Shown one piece after another: positions 22,010 to 36,300 of a DNA stretch of 64,000 nt (the stretch's first letter is position 1; every line of letters starts with the position of its first letter). The stretch is from Lingula anatina (lineage: Eukaryota; Brachiopoda; Lingulata; Lingulida; Lingulidae), in contig NW_019775491.1 in assembly GCF_001039355.2 (NCBI RefSeq), forward strand, positions 737,740-801,739. The letters run 5' to 3'. The translations under genes and the position numbers were made by a program. The notes under the pieces were generated by a model, which made no database searches, was not told the DNA's origin, and saw only the letters and a list, made by a program, of their open reading frames with translations.

Positions 22010-25000
22010 TCAAAGAGTATTGAAGGAAATGACAAAAAGCATCAGTATCCACAATGTACTGGATTTAGAAGAACGCCCAGATGAATGAATTTTGACAGCC
22101 ATCTTAATTGCTTCAGGATCAGACTTCACTATTTCACGCACATCTGTCACGCCAACTCGGGTCATTGTGGAAATCTAATTGTAGAAAAATAAAAAGACAA
22201 ACTACAGATATTTAACAATTCTATGATTTCTAGTGGAGACTGATTATAAAGATAACTTAAAGCTAAAAATATATTATCTTGGAGAGTCAGAATTTTTACA
22301 TGGAATAAGTAACGTTATGGTGGAACATCTGAAAGTCAACTTAAATTTTCTTTTCGTTATAGACACAGAGCATATTGTTCAAAGACATGGCATATTGTCC
22401 AAACTATTGTCAGGTTTGCTTGTATAATTGACAGTTTCTTACGAATTAATATATTTTTTTAATTTTAAAGGCCCAAGAAAAAAGACGACTTAGTGCACAT
22501 TACCTGAGGGTCATCCGTCACGATACAGTCGAACTTGCATGCTCTTTGGAAGTCTTCGTCCTTTATATCTTTGCAGGCGTCTGTGCACTTAGTTACTCTT
22601 ATTTGTCTTCGCACTCTAGACGGTCCATAACGTGTGAGGCCATTTTTCCAGTGACCAATCCACTTGTCTAAAACAAGGCCGACAAAAAGGGCAGATTTCT
22701 TTTAAATTCTGATATTTTGAAACAATTTTATCTTTGAATTCCTCTGATACAACAAACAATGAAAATAATTTTAAAAATACGGTGTCGTTTATTACTTTTG
22801 TCATGTGATTGCATGCTTGAACAAGGATTTATTAAACATTACAAATTCACTGACCGAGGCCTATGAATTCCTGTTTGGGGCACCCAGTGGAAAGAAGGCC
22901 AAATGATTCCCATACCATGTTTTCCGCCATGCGCACACTAAAAAAGTAGTTCCCTTTCCAGTGTCTCACCATGTAAACCACGCCCACAGCATACTGAGAT
23001 ATTACGACCCTCGTGACAAACCCAGTCATCAGCATGATCTTGTCCTTCCCTGGAAATGTATACCTTTGCTAGACAACATGTAAAAACTGTTGGACATAGA
23101 GTATTTAAATATATAACTTGGACAATAAAGGACAACTCAAAATTGCAAACGATAATTAGGAGAAATGAAAGAAGGGCGGCGGTGTTTCTTGCTTAAGAAA
23201 GGGTTACATATCAAGGAAATATCGAATACTGGCTTATGACTGAAGGCATTGTCGATTACATTATTTAGTGATAATAACGTTAACACCACTGTCCTTTACC
23301 TTGTCCCAGGACAGTTCTGCTGCCATCGTCAAACGTCTCTGGCAGTTTCCCGCCCGATGCTGTGTAGGTGGCCAGCATTGTTTTGCCGTCATAACTTTTC
23401 ATGGTAATTCTTAACTAAAAACAAACAAAAATGTGCACACAACCTAAAAGTGAACGATCCTAAAAGTACTGATAATATTATACCACACTACATTATTTTT
23501 CCTATTAGACACACTTTCCTTCATCAAAAGTCTAGATGAACACTAAAACCACTCACCCACTTCAAAGTAGTGGCTCTAGAGTCATGGCTTTGGTTGACAA
23601 GCTCATTGCTGCCTTGTATTTCCACGAACTGGTTGCTTAGAAACACTTGTCGTCCTGGAGCTGAGCACGTGACCAGTCTTCTCTGCTCACATAGACGCAA
23701 GTGGGGATCTCCGTACACTCCAACAGTGCAGCGTTTTAAGTCGGCGAAGTTCTGAAAAGAAAAGGCATTTTAAAACTTAAAATTTTCATCATCCCATCAT
23801 GACGAATGTCGGCACGCACCTTGCTGAATACTGTGTCACAGCTTGAGCTTACAAATTGGCATTTGAAATAGATAAGAAATGGGCCTTGGAGCTTAAATAA
23901 GGACAAAAAGTTGTGTATAAAACATGAGTATCGTAATTGAATATATACGTACTACTTCAGGCGAATCTTTCACGGATTCTTCTATATTTAAAACGGACAC
24001 GTTGAACAGCGCAGGCAGCTGGAGCTTGGCAAGGTGCCAGAAAAAGTCTTGCGAATGCTGAGCGCAACTCGAGGATTTAATCACGTCTCGCATGCACCGC
24101 AAAGCTGCCCTAGCCAATCTGAAATACATTCATGAAAGGCAGTTATTTTCAGACATTTATATTCACAGACAAATGATATAGTCAGGAGTACGTAAATTAG
24201 ACTGAATTGAAAAAAAAACGCCTTGTCACGTGTCGAAAAAAAACAACAAGAGAACAAGCATGCCAATCACATTAATCCACATGTAGGTATCCTTTTTTTA
24301 ATGTGAGACGTGTTGCACAATCAAAACCCGAGTAAACTGTTATAAATAATCCTATCATCAACTCGACACAAATAAGATATTTATCTACCCATCCCAGCGT
24401 TCTTTATTTTCCATATAAACTTGGTAGAAGTTCCCGGGTGTATTATAGATTTCAGTCATGGTGAGACCCGTGCAGTTCTTAAAACGCTCGGCTTCAGTGT
24501 TTGTCAGGCAGGAACGCCGCACGTCTTTGTGAAAACACACTTAAAAGGAATGAACAAATAAGTCTCATCAGTCTGTTAAGATAATCCCAAGGAGACAATC
24601 AAAAACTTTGTATTATTTGAGTGGGAATTAATGTACTTCTTATATCCTTTAGAACATTCGATCCATTCGAAAACCCTGGATGTACATATCGCATCAGAAT
24701 AATCTAAATTGAAAAGTCAATCTTAATGAAATATCTTCACATGCCTTAATTGCTAAATGGAACAAAAACAATTATGTAAAGCTTTATATGACAGTGGTAT
24801 ATTAATATACTCACACTTGGTCACTGCAGGACTAACTCTGTCGCCATCGCAGGTTCTGTCGTAAAAGGCATACTGCCCATGGGTCAAAACTCTGAAAGCA
24901 GTCGGACTGTGACTCCGGTTGCGAAGAAATTGTGACCCCCACTGGACGCTGCACTTTGGTTGAAGGGCCTGCACACACCGAGCTGAGGCAAGCCACTGCC

Positions 25001-25576
25001 TGAAAAGTGTCGCACGAGGAATGGTGAGAAGACGGCCACTAGAGCAAGCCAGTGGTGGTGGCGGGGGGAAAGGTGGCGGTGGCAGGACCGACTCTGTGTA
25101 CATGTTGAACAGTAAATACAAAATAAAAGCAATCGCGTTCATCTTCCTGTCTCCAGCAAGTAAGGTATTGATCATTCTGAACGATAACGATGTTGAACAA
25201 ACCGAAAGCTTCCTTTTCAACAAAAGATAAATCTAAGATTTCAAGCAGAATTGCTGGTCTTGTCAGAGTCAGTCAATAGACAGGGCACTTGATTTTCCAT
25301 TTGGGAAATAAATAAATGCACACTGGCTTACACGGGCCTAACCCTTGTATCTGTTACTGGATAAAATAGAGCGAAAATGATATGGTTACAAAGCTAACGT
25401 CCCTAAAGCCATTGTTTTGTAACGATTTGTCCGTGGAAGCAAAAAGCGTGCAGGAATTTTGGGATAATCTAATACTACAAAAACACTCAAAGTGATCCAA
25501 CACACACAGGATTCAAACAGTATAAATGAATCATTGGTTTCAGTAAGGAAAAGAATTAACAGTTTTGATAAGACAA

Positions 25577-25634
<58 letters not shown>

Positions 25635-27435
25635 TTTAAAAAATAATAAAATAATAAAGAAAAAGGCGCAACAAATACATGAATGATAAACTATCACAGA
25701 AAGAATTTCTGATAAAAGCAATTTTTGTAGAGGCTAGGAGGAGAGGGGAGGATGGCTTAATATCTGGAACGTGCAGTTTCAGTCACCTGCATATTCGATC
25801 CCAAAAGGTTCTGTTCTCAAACACGATGTAGGAAAGCGTCTTGTCGCGCTGCTGGTACTCCTGCAGCCTGAAGAGCCCCAGCCAGTTGTCAATGCTCTGG
25901 GCACAACACTGGGCAGAGTCCCTGAAGTCGGCGCTGTAGGTGCGGTTCCAATGGTACCAGTTGATAGAACTGCACTCTTGGGTGCCTAAAACTGATTTTT
26001 TGCGACAAAATTGGTTCAGATCAAATCAGTAGGGCAGTTGCTTACGTTTATTTGTGTTGGTTATTTCATATAAACTAATAAGACATTTACGGTATCATAA
26101 AGCAACAGAGTTCAAACCACGGTCATAAATGTATGAAAACTTGGTGTAAGTTTTCTGATTCTTGAATTATTTATTCCAACATCCATATTTTAACAAACCA
26201 ACATATCAATAGTGATAAATAGCCTAGTAGAAAGACACCCAATGCTATGCATCTCATTTTGTTACCTCATCTGTATGCATCTTACGTAATCATGCTGTAT
26301 ATGTAACGGCATGAAAGACACTGATCACAAGAAAAACGGAAGTTGCCCAACCATGTTTGCATTCCAGAAAAAAATATCCTTTTCAAAACCTTTCGTGAAG
26401 ACTAGTGTGACATTACATAAATATGCGTCCCCCAATAGTTTCACTCCTGAATTAGTCGGTTTTTAATAACGTATCACGTCTTCGTAATTTAGATTTAGGG
26501 AATGGCCGAATGATTTTAAAGGTCACCTCTGACTGACAAATATCTTTTTTTTTTATAGTTTTATTTTCCCCTTATTAAAATTTTAGGGGAGGTAAAGGAT
26601 GAGACGGGTTCTGTCTTTCTGAAAGAAAAAATGTTCATTACTTTTATATGTATATATATATTAAAAAAACTGAAAATTCCTCGAACGAAAACGATTGTGT
26701 CATGTTTGTTACTTAATGCATTTATAAATGAATTTCCTATCTAATCCCAAACTATCAATTTCATATGGTGACATTTGATACTAATGTTTATCATTCGCCT
26801 TTAGCATTGAAGGTTGACGAAAAATCGAGGCATTCTAGTTAATGTACATTTGGACACAGAGGGAGTGCCTAACTTCAAAACATCTTGTACAATGTACGTA
26901 TAGAGAACACAATGCCAATAATAACACTGGCAGAATTAATATCTTCCACAGACGGTGCGATTAACGATTTCTGTCAACTTCCATAATATATTTGCCCGAC
27001 CGCAAATATCAGGGATGGTATAAAGTGCATAATGCCGTTAATGGACACCTGAGCTATATGAGGTATAGCTTTTTCAATACAACACTGCCAACAGACTATA
27101 GTCGGTTTGGAAGGAGGGGTGAGGGGCTCAAAATAAATAGATTAATCAATAAATAAACAAACAAAAAAGATAAATAAATGGCGAAGGAGGTCAGTCCCAG
27201 TCTTCTCCCAAAAGTTAAAAAAATAAAACCCTAGACTTGAGGCCCACAAATCATGCACAGCAGAATGCCCCAGATCACTTCTTGCTGTAAATATATGGTA
27301 CTTTCTAATTCAAGCAGATTAGAGTGAAAACTGATATATGTTACCTGTATTATACGAAGGAAAAGTTAATACTGCCAGTACAATGAACACTGCAGGCAAG
27401 GATTTCTGGACGTTGACGTGCGATAAGTCTGACAT
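22010..27435 (-). CDS. Repulsive guidance molecule (RGM) family protein, GPI-anchored
   Basis: Ten coding exons, 5' to 3': 27435-27345, 25985-25787, 24999-24815, 24524-24389, 24118-23953, 23751-23557, 23414-23300, 23049-22855, 22667-22504 and 22174-22010. Every intron phase matches, giving 536 residues. Exon 1 encodes a signal peptide (AVFIVLAVLTFP). Residues about 96-113 carry C-x8-C-x7-C, the spacing I recall for the RGM N-terminal three-helix domain. VYGDPHLR (about 271-278) is the partial von Willebrand D segment with the Asp-Pro autocleavage bond. KLPETFDDGS, VVYMVRHWKGNYFFSVRMAE, LLSTGCPKQ and VTKCTDACKD...FQRACKFDC follow in RGM order. The last 15 residues are hydrophobic after a Ser-rich stretch, as in a GPI signal. 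RGMs bind BMP ligands and neogenin at the cell surface. The N-terminal part is longer than in vertebrate RGMs and has extra cysteines. Family assignment is strong; orthology to RGMA, B or C is not claimed. Confidence 0.88.
25575..25633. repeat. (AAAT)n microsatellite in the RGM-like gene intron 2
   Basis: Perfect AAAT/AATA repeat of about 14 units, followed by A/T-rich degenerate sequence. It lies in the intron between exons 2 and 3 of the RGM-like gene. Confidence 0.9.
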
Positions 27436-28539
27436 TTTAAAACACAGCAAGAGTGGGTTTAGATCCTGTAAGTACAAACCGCAAGAAGTCGTATTACTAT
27501 TACATATGCTGATAAAACATATAGCACCATCGAACAGTTTCCCGATGTCGTTTGGTTAGTCCATGAACTCCGTCCTCAAAACCACGTAGATTACTTGTAT
27601 GATTACTCATAACACTCTCGTGGTGGGAATAACGACGAATCTCTTTCCTTTGAGTGTAGAATGAGAAACAACGACCTTGACTTTTTAAAGAGAACTGGAA
27701 TAACGGGGTCGCTATTTTTATCTGCTACCTTGCGTTAGTGATAAGGCGGATAGGCTCCTTGGTCTCCATTCAATGCCAGTCGACCTATTAAGCAATTATT
27801 CACACCATTATGATGAATATAATAAACTGTGTAACAGTTTGACGTTAAAAATCTTTATCTGTCAGCTATAATTTATTGTGCGCGATGAAAACAGACTCGG
27901 TTGACTAGACTGGGTGATGCCCTTACTTCCAAATTGACTTGTTTCATTAAAACTGCGATATATTTTGACGGAAGAATTATAAACACTTCTAAAGTATACT
28001 GCATTTGAGTCCTACATCAGCTTAGCGACTAGAATTAACTCCACAACTTTGGTTTATTAAGGAAAAATACCTAGATAAAATTAAAAACCGTTACCAAGTA
28101 GCTCCATAAAGGAAATATATTATCCAACCATTAAAGATGTAAAAATAAATTTTTTGAAAGCAAAGGGAAGCTAAACTACAAAATTGTCATACCCAACTTT
28201 CCTAGAAAGTTATAATGATGAAACTTACTACGAAAGGCAATGCTTTTTGCATCCATTTAAATTATAGGAGCTAAGGAAAGAAAGACTGGAACTTGCTGGA
28301 TCCTTGATATTTGATGTCTTTTTCTTTACTTTCCATTTATTTACTCCTATTTTTATTGTTTTTATAGTACGTTTGTTTGTAAATTGCATAAAGTTCACTT
28401 GAAATCAACACTCTCGTTGAACACAGCCCTTCCTCTAAAAGCAAACTGCCGTGAAACAATAATATTCTTAGCATTCCTTGACACGTGCTTGCTTATTTTG
28501 CTGCCCTTAAAAAGAAAATGACAACCAGATAAACTAGCT
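27436..28539. other. Intergenic region between RGM-like and Munc13-like genes
   Basis: The 5' flank of the RGM-like gene should lie here, since both neighbours are on the minus strand. I see no conserved promoter word or exon. Confidence 0.4.
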
Positions 28540-30383
28540 ACAGTTTGTACAACCGCTTTATTTTAGTCGTAGCAATCAATTATCCAACTGAATACAGAAC
28601 ATGATAAGGTAAAGCATACAATAAACAAAATAAATTTTTGTACTTTGGTGAACAACAGCCAAATTTTTGCGATTATTTTACAATAGGAACATTTAACTTT
28701 GACTTCAGATGGAGTTCATTCCATCTGATAACTTCTACTACCTACATTTCGTTGCAAACTGAAACATCTATCCCTGATACATAAGTTACTGCACAAAACA
28801 TCAGTTATTAATAAAATATAAATATAATACAGTTTGATTTGCAAATGTTTTAAAGCTAATAACATGAACATTTAAGACCTCTTGGCTGATATTAAGCTCT
28901 GGAAAAAACGATGAGAAAGTCGTAACATTGTACTTAGTGACATAATTGGCAAGCTTTCCAGAAATAGCTCTTTTACCTAGTTGAGGTGGTTAACCTACGG
29001 TTGACTCTTAAACATATTACCTTTCACAAAATACAGAAAACTTATTACAAATGATCATATCACAGTAAACCAGCATGCCCCTCACTTAAAAAGCCACTGA
29101 ATTTCTGGAAAAACAGAAGATGAAGGAAACTCCTTTCTTTATCCAACTAGCACATCTTTTCCAACATCTTACAGGAAAAATATTGTTAATATCTGTGAAA
29201 CTTTAACGTTAAATGTAAGTTCAAGGATAATATAAGGGAAGTACGCCTGCCAGATTGCTCAATATGATTACATCCTCTTTGCAAGTAAAGATGTTAAATG
29301 TGACTATAATAATTAATCACAGAATCGTGCTGGAATGTACGGTAAATAAGCTTACCAACAACTTCTACTTTTAAACTGACACCAATAAATTTTGACAGAC
29401 GACAGTTTTACATCCCACCCACATTACATCTTCTACATGTGCTCTGCCTTAGATTAATACTTCTGTGCACTACAAGGTACCAAAGTTTTATTTTTTTAAA
29501 AATAATTACATAATACAACTTTTCCATTTTAATGCAGTTCAACTATAACAAACGATACAACAACAAATGCTTCAAAAGAGAGTTAGGTTCATAGTTCAGG
29601 TTTATAGACATCAAATATATTCCATTCCTTTTGCTCAAAGATAATTTGCACTTTATCAAATATATTCCATTCCTCTTGCACAAAGATAATTTGCTCTTTA
29701 TCTTGGTAAACTTGAACCCAAGACAAAGATATCACAGACAGTAATTTCCATCAATATCCACTTTGGCATTGCCAGGGTATAATGACAATTCGGAAAAATA
29801 CAATTTACAGACAAACAATGCCATAATAATGTGTTGTAAAAAAGATTTTTAAACATTTTAAGCACCTTCAAATCAGACCTGCATTATTTACAATCTCTCA
29901 AGCCATGTAATCCAGTAGCAGTTGCTTCAATGTCTTTGTTCAAACATTTCTTATGAATTCAAACATAACTAATATTCTGGGAAATAAGTGTTTAAATTGT
30001 TTTGATGATGCCATATAGTCTAACAGAATAAAATAAGAAAGCATTATAAGATCAAAAGGAAGTCATTATAATCAGATCTGAATTTTTACAAATATTTTTA
30101 ACACATGGTACCCTTCTGTTGAAAATCGACACGTAAATACAGGCATCAAAATATTTTGACAATACTGCTAAAACCTCAACGTCCTTATGAAGGTCTGTGC
30201 AAACAATTACAAATGTATTGCACTTCAGTTTGACCAAATTCTATCCATATGAAAAAAAAAAGCATACATCATACAAATGTCTGTTAGTGTAAGTCAGTTC
30301 AATCACCTTCAATATTTTCAAATATGTATATTCCATGCCTTAAAAATGTCCACTTTGAAGTGTTTTCAGGGAAACAGTATCAT
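28540..30383 (-). other. Probable 3' UTR of the Munc13-like gene
   Basis: AT-rich, no coding exon. On the minus strand an AATAAA lies at about 28558-28563, a plausible polyadenylation signal, which would make a 3' UTR of about 1.8 kb. Near 29605-29700 a 46-base segment (AAATATATTCCATTCC...CAAAGATAATTTGC) is tandemly repeated twice. Confidence 0.45.
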
Positions 30384-33300
30384 TTATCCAGGAACAAAAC
30401 ATCCAAAAAAAGGTTTTACCAACGGTTTGTCCATGCCTTCCACAAGTTCCACTGGAACATGGAGTTTCAGGAAATCTCGGGCAAAAACATCCCTTTTGCG
30501 TCTTGAATACAAGACAGCTACTATGAACTCCAATGTGACGTTTTTATCCTTGCATTTTTGAAGCAAGTTAGGAATGTGCTTGTGCTTGTTATCTTTGGCT
30601 CCAGACACCACCACATAGTCCTCTGAGAGAGACAGTAAAATTTCCTCAGCCATCTCAGAACTGCCGCAAAAATCATCCATGGTAATAGAGTCAAAGATGT
30701 TGCTGAAGCAGTAAAAATGATTTTTAGATGCATGAAAAATCTGCAAGTCACTGGTACTTGAGGAACCAGGGCGACTGCTCAAACTGCTCTTGAATGATTC
30801 GGCAGAGTGTCTCCCTAAGGCAGAGCCTTGTGGACCCATGTTCTCCACCAGTTTGTCTCTCTGACTCAATGCTGGACTTGCTCCCCGAGTGTCAGCATGA
30901 TCTCCAGAATTCAGGTACTCTGGAATCTGGTCTTGAAGCACTAGGTGATGAAGCTTGGCTGCGCCTACTCCACTGGTAGGTCTGCTGCAGTCCCCTTCAC
31001 TCTGGATTCCGCTATCACTGGTGTGTCCACCTCTGGCACCATGATGGACTTCTACCCCAACTAAGGTCTCCTTAGGAACTTGGCTAGAAGGGGGAAATTC
31101 TGCACCTTCATCTTCAGATGATGATGAATCTTTCACAGTTTCATCTGAGTCACTGTCATCACTGCCAGCAATGCCCGTGCCATTGTCCAGATTTCTGGTG
31201 GACTTGCCCTGTGAATTTGCACCCATGGAGGTACTGGGTTTGTTTGTACGGCTGCTGTTGTCTGAGGCTCTTTTGTTGAAAGTTGATGCTGGGCGACTGT
31301 CTAGAGTTACTTGTCCAAATGGGTTGTGTATATTGGAGAAATCACTGTATGTACGACCCCGTGCTGTTAAAAAATAAATAACCAGTTTTTACAAGTGTAT
31401 CAATCCACTTTTTTTAATGTGGAATAATAAGTATTAGATATATACACAATTATTTTTTAAAAAAAGGATTCGCATCTGTCTACAAAGTCTGCTATATACA
31501 ACTGTGGGCTTTACATCAGCTTTATGCACAATCCCAAAAGTCTAAGGACGATTAGGTAACAACATTCAGAAACAACAAGAGACAACAGAGATGTATTAAC
31601 CCTCTAGACAGTATACCTGCTGCTTTGTACATGTCTTCCTCCACGCTGCAAATGACTCCTTTCTCCAGCATTTTCTGTCCCAGGTGCCCTGCTTTGGCCA
31701 CCATGTCCTCTGACTCACTTTCTTCTGTTGAAGAGCTCACCGAGTAATTGCTATCAGAGGAATCTGAATGAAAGCACACTGACTGATGAAAAATATCTCA
31801 TGTAAAAATATATATAAATATCGATTTATATTTAAGGCATTAAGAACAAATTATTGGCATGAAACACTCAATGAAACAGATTTCGATCCTGTTTTGATCT
31901 CTCTATACTTCCAGCAAAGAAAAAAAATTATTCATTCAAAAACAATATCCAAAAATTTTCAAGATTATTCTTTAAAGTAAAGTGTCCAGGAAAATTTGCT
32001 AAATGCTGTTTTTGCACCAAATCCTGTTCAATCAACTTAAGACACCTGTGCATGAGAATAGCACTTGGAACTTGGAGACTAATAAAACATGTCAAATTTT
32101 CCAATAACATTTCAATGAATATCTGTCAAAATCTTTTCTTTTGTCTCTTTATAATGTGCCTTCAGTGACATACCCACCTTGGCTTTGTTTCTTCTTTGGG
32201 TGAAGAGCTTGTGGATGTGTGACAATCCAGTCCACAAGTTCCTGTCCACTGAAACACTTGCGTATAGCATGTAAATCATGCTGCATATGAGCAATGAAAA
32301 GCTTGTTGGGAACTTCTGACCCTGGGGTTTGTGAATAAGTATCCTGCATTCTCTGAAATAAATTTTACTTAATACAGGAATGTGAACTGAACAAATTAAA
32401 ATGTGTATGGCTTAACTCTTCCTACTCTTTGGTGAATATTTGGAATTACCAACTAATAAAGCAATAACAACACAGACTATACTATGTATTTGAATTTAAC
32501 CTCAGTGCATTAGGTTCTTTTATTATTAGTAATTTTCATAAAATGGAAAAAAGTATACATTTGCAGTTAGCATATCACATAATTTCTTTACCTCTGCCTG
32601 CAGCTGTAGGTAAAGTCTCATTAGTCTTACAGTTGGTGTGGTGTACAACTGAAGCTTGAAAATCACATTTTCCTAAAAATAAATAAACAAAAAATGAAAA
32701 AAAAAAATTTAAGCACAACAGCTGTGTCCCAGGTGCCCTGAAAAAAAAACTGAAATAGTTAAGAAGATATTTAGATGTCCTTTTTGCAATTGCTGGTATA
32801 TCTGTTCAAGAACAAAATAACAAATGCCGACTTACCACTTCCGTGGTCAGAAAGTCTAGGTCCAATCCTCTGTCATCTTCATTCAAATATTTTATGAAGA
32901 ACTATAAAAAAAATCCAAAATTGTGAACATAGATATTGGCACATAAATACTGAATAGACGACACACTTTACAAACTAATTACCAAGGGTATTTGCTACTT
33001 ATAGAATACAGATGAAGCTGAGTGAACAATTTAGTTATGTTGGTGCTGTAAACTGATATCAAAATCAAATTTGATATGAATTCCAGCTTCCCATGATATC
33101 CTCACAGCACAAACACAATGTATAAAATGTCCTAAATCCATAATATACTATTAATGATTCTGTATATATCACAACTCACAACCTCGTATTCACCACAGTG
33201 ACTTACAGCTATGGTCTGCAGCATGACTTCTGCAATGGCCTCAGAGTTCATGCTTGTGTACTTTAGGCTCTCCACCTCAGCATTAAAATCCTTGGCAAGA

Positions 33301-36300
33301 AAGAGCCACAGAACTTCAAGAAACTTCCTGAAGGAGTCCCTGTAAAGCCACTGTGCCAGGGAGGTCAAATGGTCAGTGAAGAAGTCAATGAGTGGCTTCA
33401 GTTGTTTTTCAATGGACAATGTAGGGCGCTGTATAGACAGGAGCAAGGTAAGGGCATCCTTGAAGAACAGGTTCATCTGGAAGGTTAAAATAACATATTA
33501 AGAAAAGGGGTTTTACTTGACAGTTCTAGTTATATCTTTAATTCTATTAAAAGGCCAGGATTTCAAAATTAGAATTGGAAGACATAGAGCCTTTCTCACC
33601 AAGAATATTAAAATTTATTTCTAACACTCACCCTATAAGCCAGTATGTTGACGAGCCCTTTCCATATGATTTGAAGGTGGTGTTTAGTCTTTTCTTTCAC
33701 CTTGAGCCCTATTTTTGGGATAAACTCGTCTGTCACCTCAGAGCCATGGGAAAGCACACTGTCACTAGACAGCTGTCTGGTGAAACTAAAATACCTGTCT
33801 TCGCTGTCACCAAAGCTGGACTGATGAGCAGAGGACTCCCCTAAATGATTATCACAATTCTTTTAATTCTTCATTTTAAGCTTTTCAATATATGATGAAA
33901 GGGATGGGTTAAAATTAAAACTTTATGGATGTAGGTCACCATTTTATTCTTTTGGGAATTTTCACATCATTCTTCTCTCTCAAATTCTTTCAATAAAACA
34001 TTGAAAAACTACCAATAAAGTCTATTACCATTTCAACACGAGGTGCAACTGTTTTTTTATTTTGTAACTTTCTATAGGATGTAAAAAGATTAACAAGTGA
34101 CAACAGAAAAATGATATTACGGAACTGAAAAAAATATTATGTAATGGGTCAAATTTTCAAAAATATATGATTTAAGAAATACATTAAAGCTGATGTGTCT
34201 CTTATTTTACCAGTTCCACTCCTGCTTCTTTCTTCAAACAACCTCTCAGCTTCCACAGCCCTTGACATCCTGGCCCACAGGTCAGGTAACAGGTCCAGCA
34301 AGGCTGTCACATTGTTTATCCTGACACACATCTGGAGAATTAATACAGCAGCTGAATTAAAGCTCAGGCCCGTAGCCAGGGGGGTTAGGGGGGGGGGGGG
34401 GTTCGAAAAAAAAAAAACTTTTTGCAGGGAAAAGGTCCCCTCTGGGTAAAATTTAATTAAGGTACATGTAAGTTTCATGGTTAAAGGTCCACTTTTGAAA
34501 TTTCTGGCCACAGGCCTGAAACTCATCCAGAGAAATTCACGTTTGGTTATTGTCGACATCTCCACTTGAATTTAGGTTTCCTAGAAATTACACTATGTTC
34601 CAAACCAGAAAAGTGTCTCTAACAATTATGGAAGTTGAGCTGACACTAATAATTTGTTTTGCCAACAAACTTACACTTTCTGTAATTGGTTCGTGTGATC
34701 CTGACAGTATGTTGGGATTTTTCCTCATGTAAAAGAAGCAATCCTTAATCCCCTCCAGCTGATGTCTACAGCCCCATATAAGACCTTGCTTCCTCTGCTT
34801 CTTCAAATGCTTAATCAACTGAAAAATGGAATTTCATTTACAAGGGGCTTCAAGTTAAAATGGACAGTATTTTTGTATATATAGATTCAATCTACTTTCA
34901 ACTTAATGGGTTGCATTGTTGTTTGACTGTGTGTTACTGATAAAAACTGCCTTCCATTAATCCTTTACATATTTTACAAACATTCATGATATCAATATCA
35001 ATAATACCATTTATACAACTAAGGCTGTCCAAATAAAAATCTAATTTCAAATTTACCTCAACACCAACTAAATCTATTCCCTCTTTCTCAAACACTGCAC
35101 AAAGATCCATGGACATCATGTTATCTGCGTACAAACAAACTGTATTTGAGACACACTGAAAAGAAAACATAAATGGGGTAAAACAACTGACATTAAAAGT
35201 TTTTAATCATCTGATTTTCCATTATTTTTCTTATTGTATTAATCTCACAAATCAAGCAAAACCAAGACCAATTTTATACATCATCACACAAGAATGCAAT
35301 TTATTTACAAATAAATAACAATTAAAACCTCTTATTAACTGCACATGCAATCAGTTCACACGCATGCACATGCACCCACACACACACAAATTCATGTATC
35401 CATGGAAGTGACATACCTGTAACAATTTATTGTACACTTGTTTTCTTCCTAACATGGCTTCCTTGGCTGCTGCTCTCAGACTAAACTCTGGATCCAGAGG
35501 GTTGCTACTGGCTGTGGAAGAACCCATGCTTTCTTCAAGCGGTGTGGGTGGTGGGGTGTGCTCCTCAAACACTGGCAAAGGGCAGATGGTGTCGCACATA
35601 GTCTTTGCAAAAGTCACATAGCGCTGGGACATGGTGACCACATCAAATACAGATCCAGAGATGGGGAGGTGGTAGGCAGGGTCGGCTAATGTTATTTCTG
35701 ATAGTCCATGCTGGGTCTTTTGTGTAGTGGGGCTTTTAATGTGTGATCTACTACTTTTTCTGCTGGATGTTGGTCTCTGAGCAGTTGAAGCACTGTTGAC
35801 TTTACTTGCTAAAATCCTGGGTTTTTGTGACTGACTTTTCCCCCTAAGACTGATAAATTGCAAGCCTTCCCCTAAGGGCTTTGCAGTGAAGCTACTCCTA
35901 CTAACATAGCTTCCGGTGTATGGATCAAAGTATGGCATCATTTCTGGCCTGGCATCTGCAAGCTCTCTCTGCTCAAAACTCTCTGAAGAAAGAACATCTT
36001 CATGAGCTGTCATCTGAGTTTGATTATCTATAGGTTTTAAATGGGCAATATGTGTGAGAGGTGGAAAACCAAACTCTTTTTCTTGTTCNNNNNNNNNNNN
36101 NNNNNNNNNNNNNNNNNNNNNNNNNNNNNNNNNNNNNNNNNNNNNNNNNNNNNNNNNNNNNNNNNNNNNNNNNNNNNNNNNNNNNNNNNNNNNNNNNNNN
36201 NNNNNNNNNNNNNNNNNNNNNNNNNNNNNNNNNNNNNNNNNNNNNNNNNNNNNNNNNNNNNNNNNNNNNNNNNNNNNNNNNNNNNNNNNNNNNNNNNNNN

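Noticed and set aside
24753-25223. 156-codon minus frame with a proline run as a gene start
   Set aside because: Only its part from 24999 down is exon. The acceptor TTTTCAG at 25000 gives the phase needed by the upstream exon, while the proline-rich part lies in the intron.
25386-25721. Minus-strand ORF with a LIYLFIYLFIYLF membrane-like run
   Set aside because: This is the translation of the (AAAT)n microsatellite.
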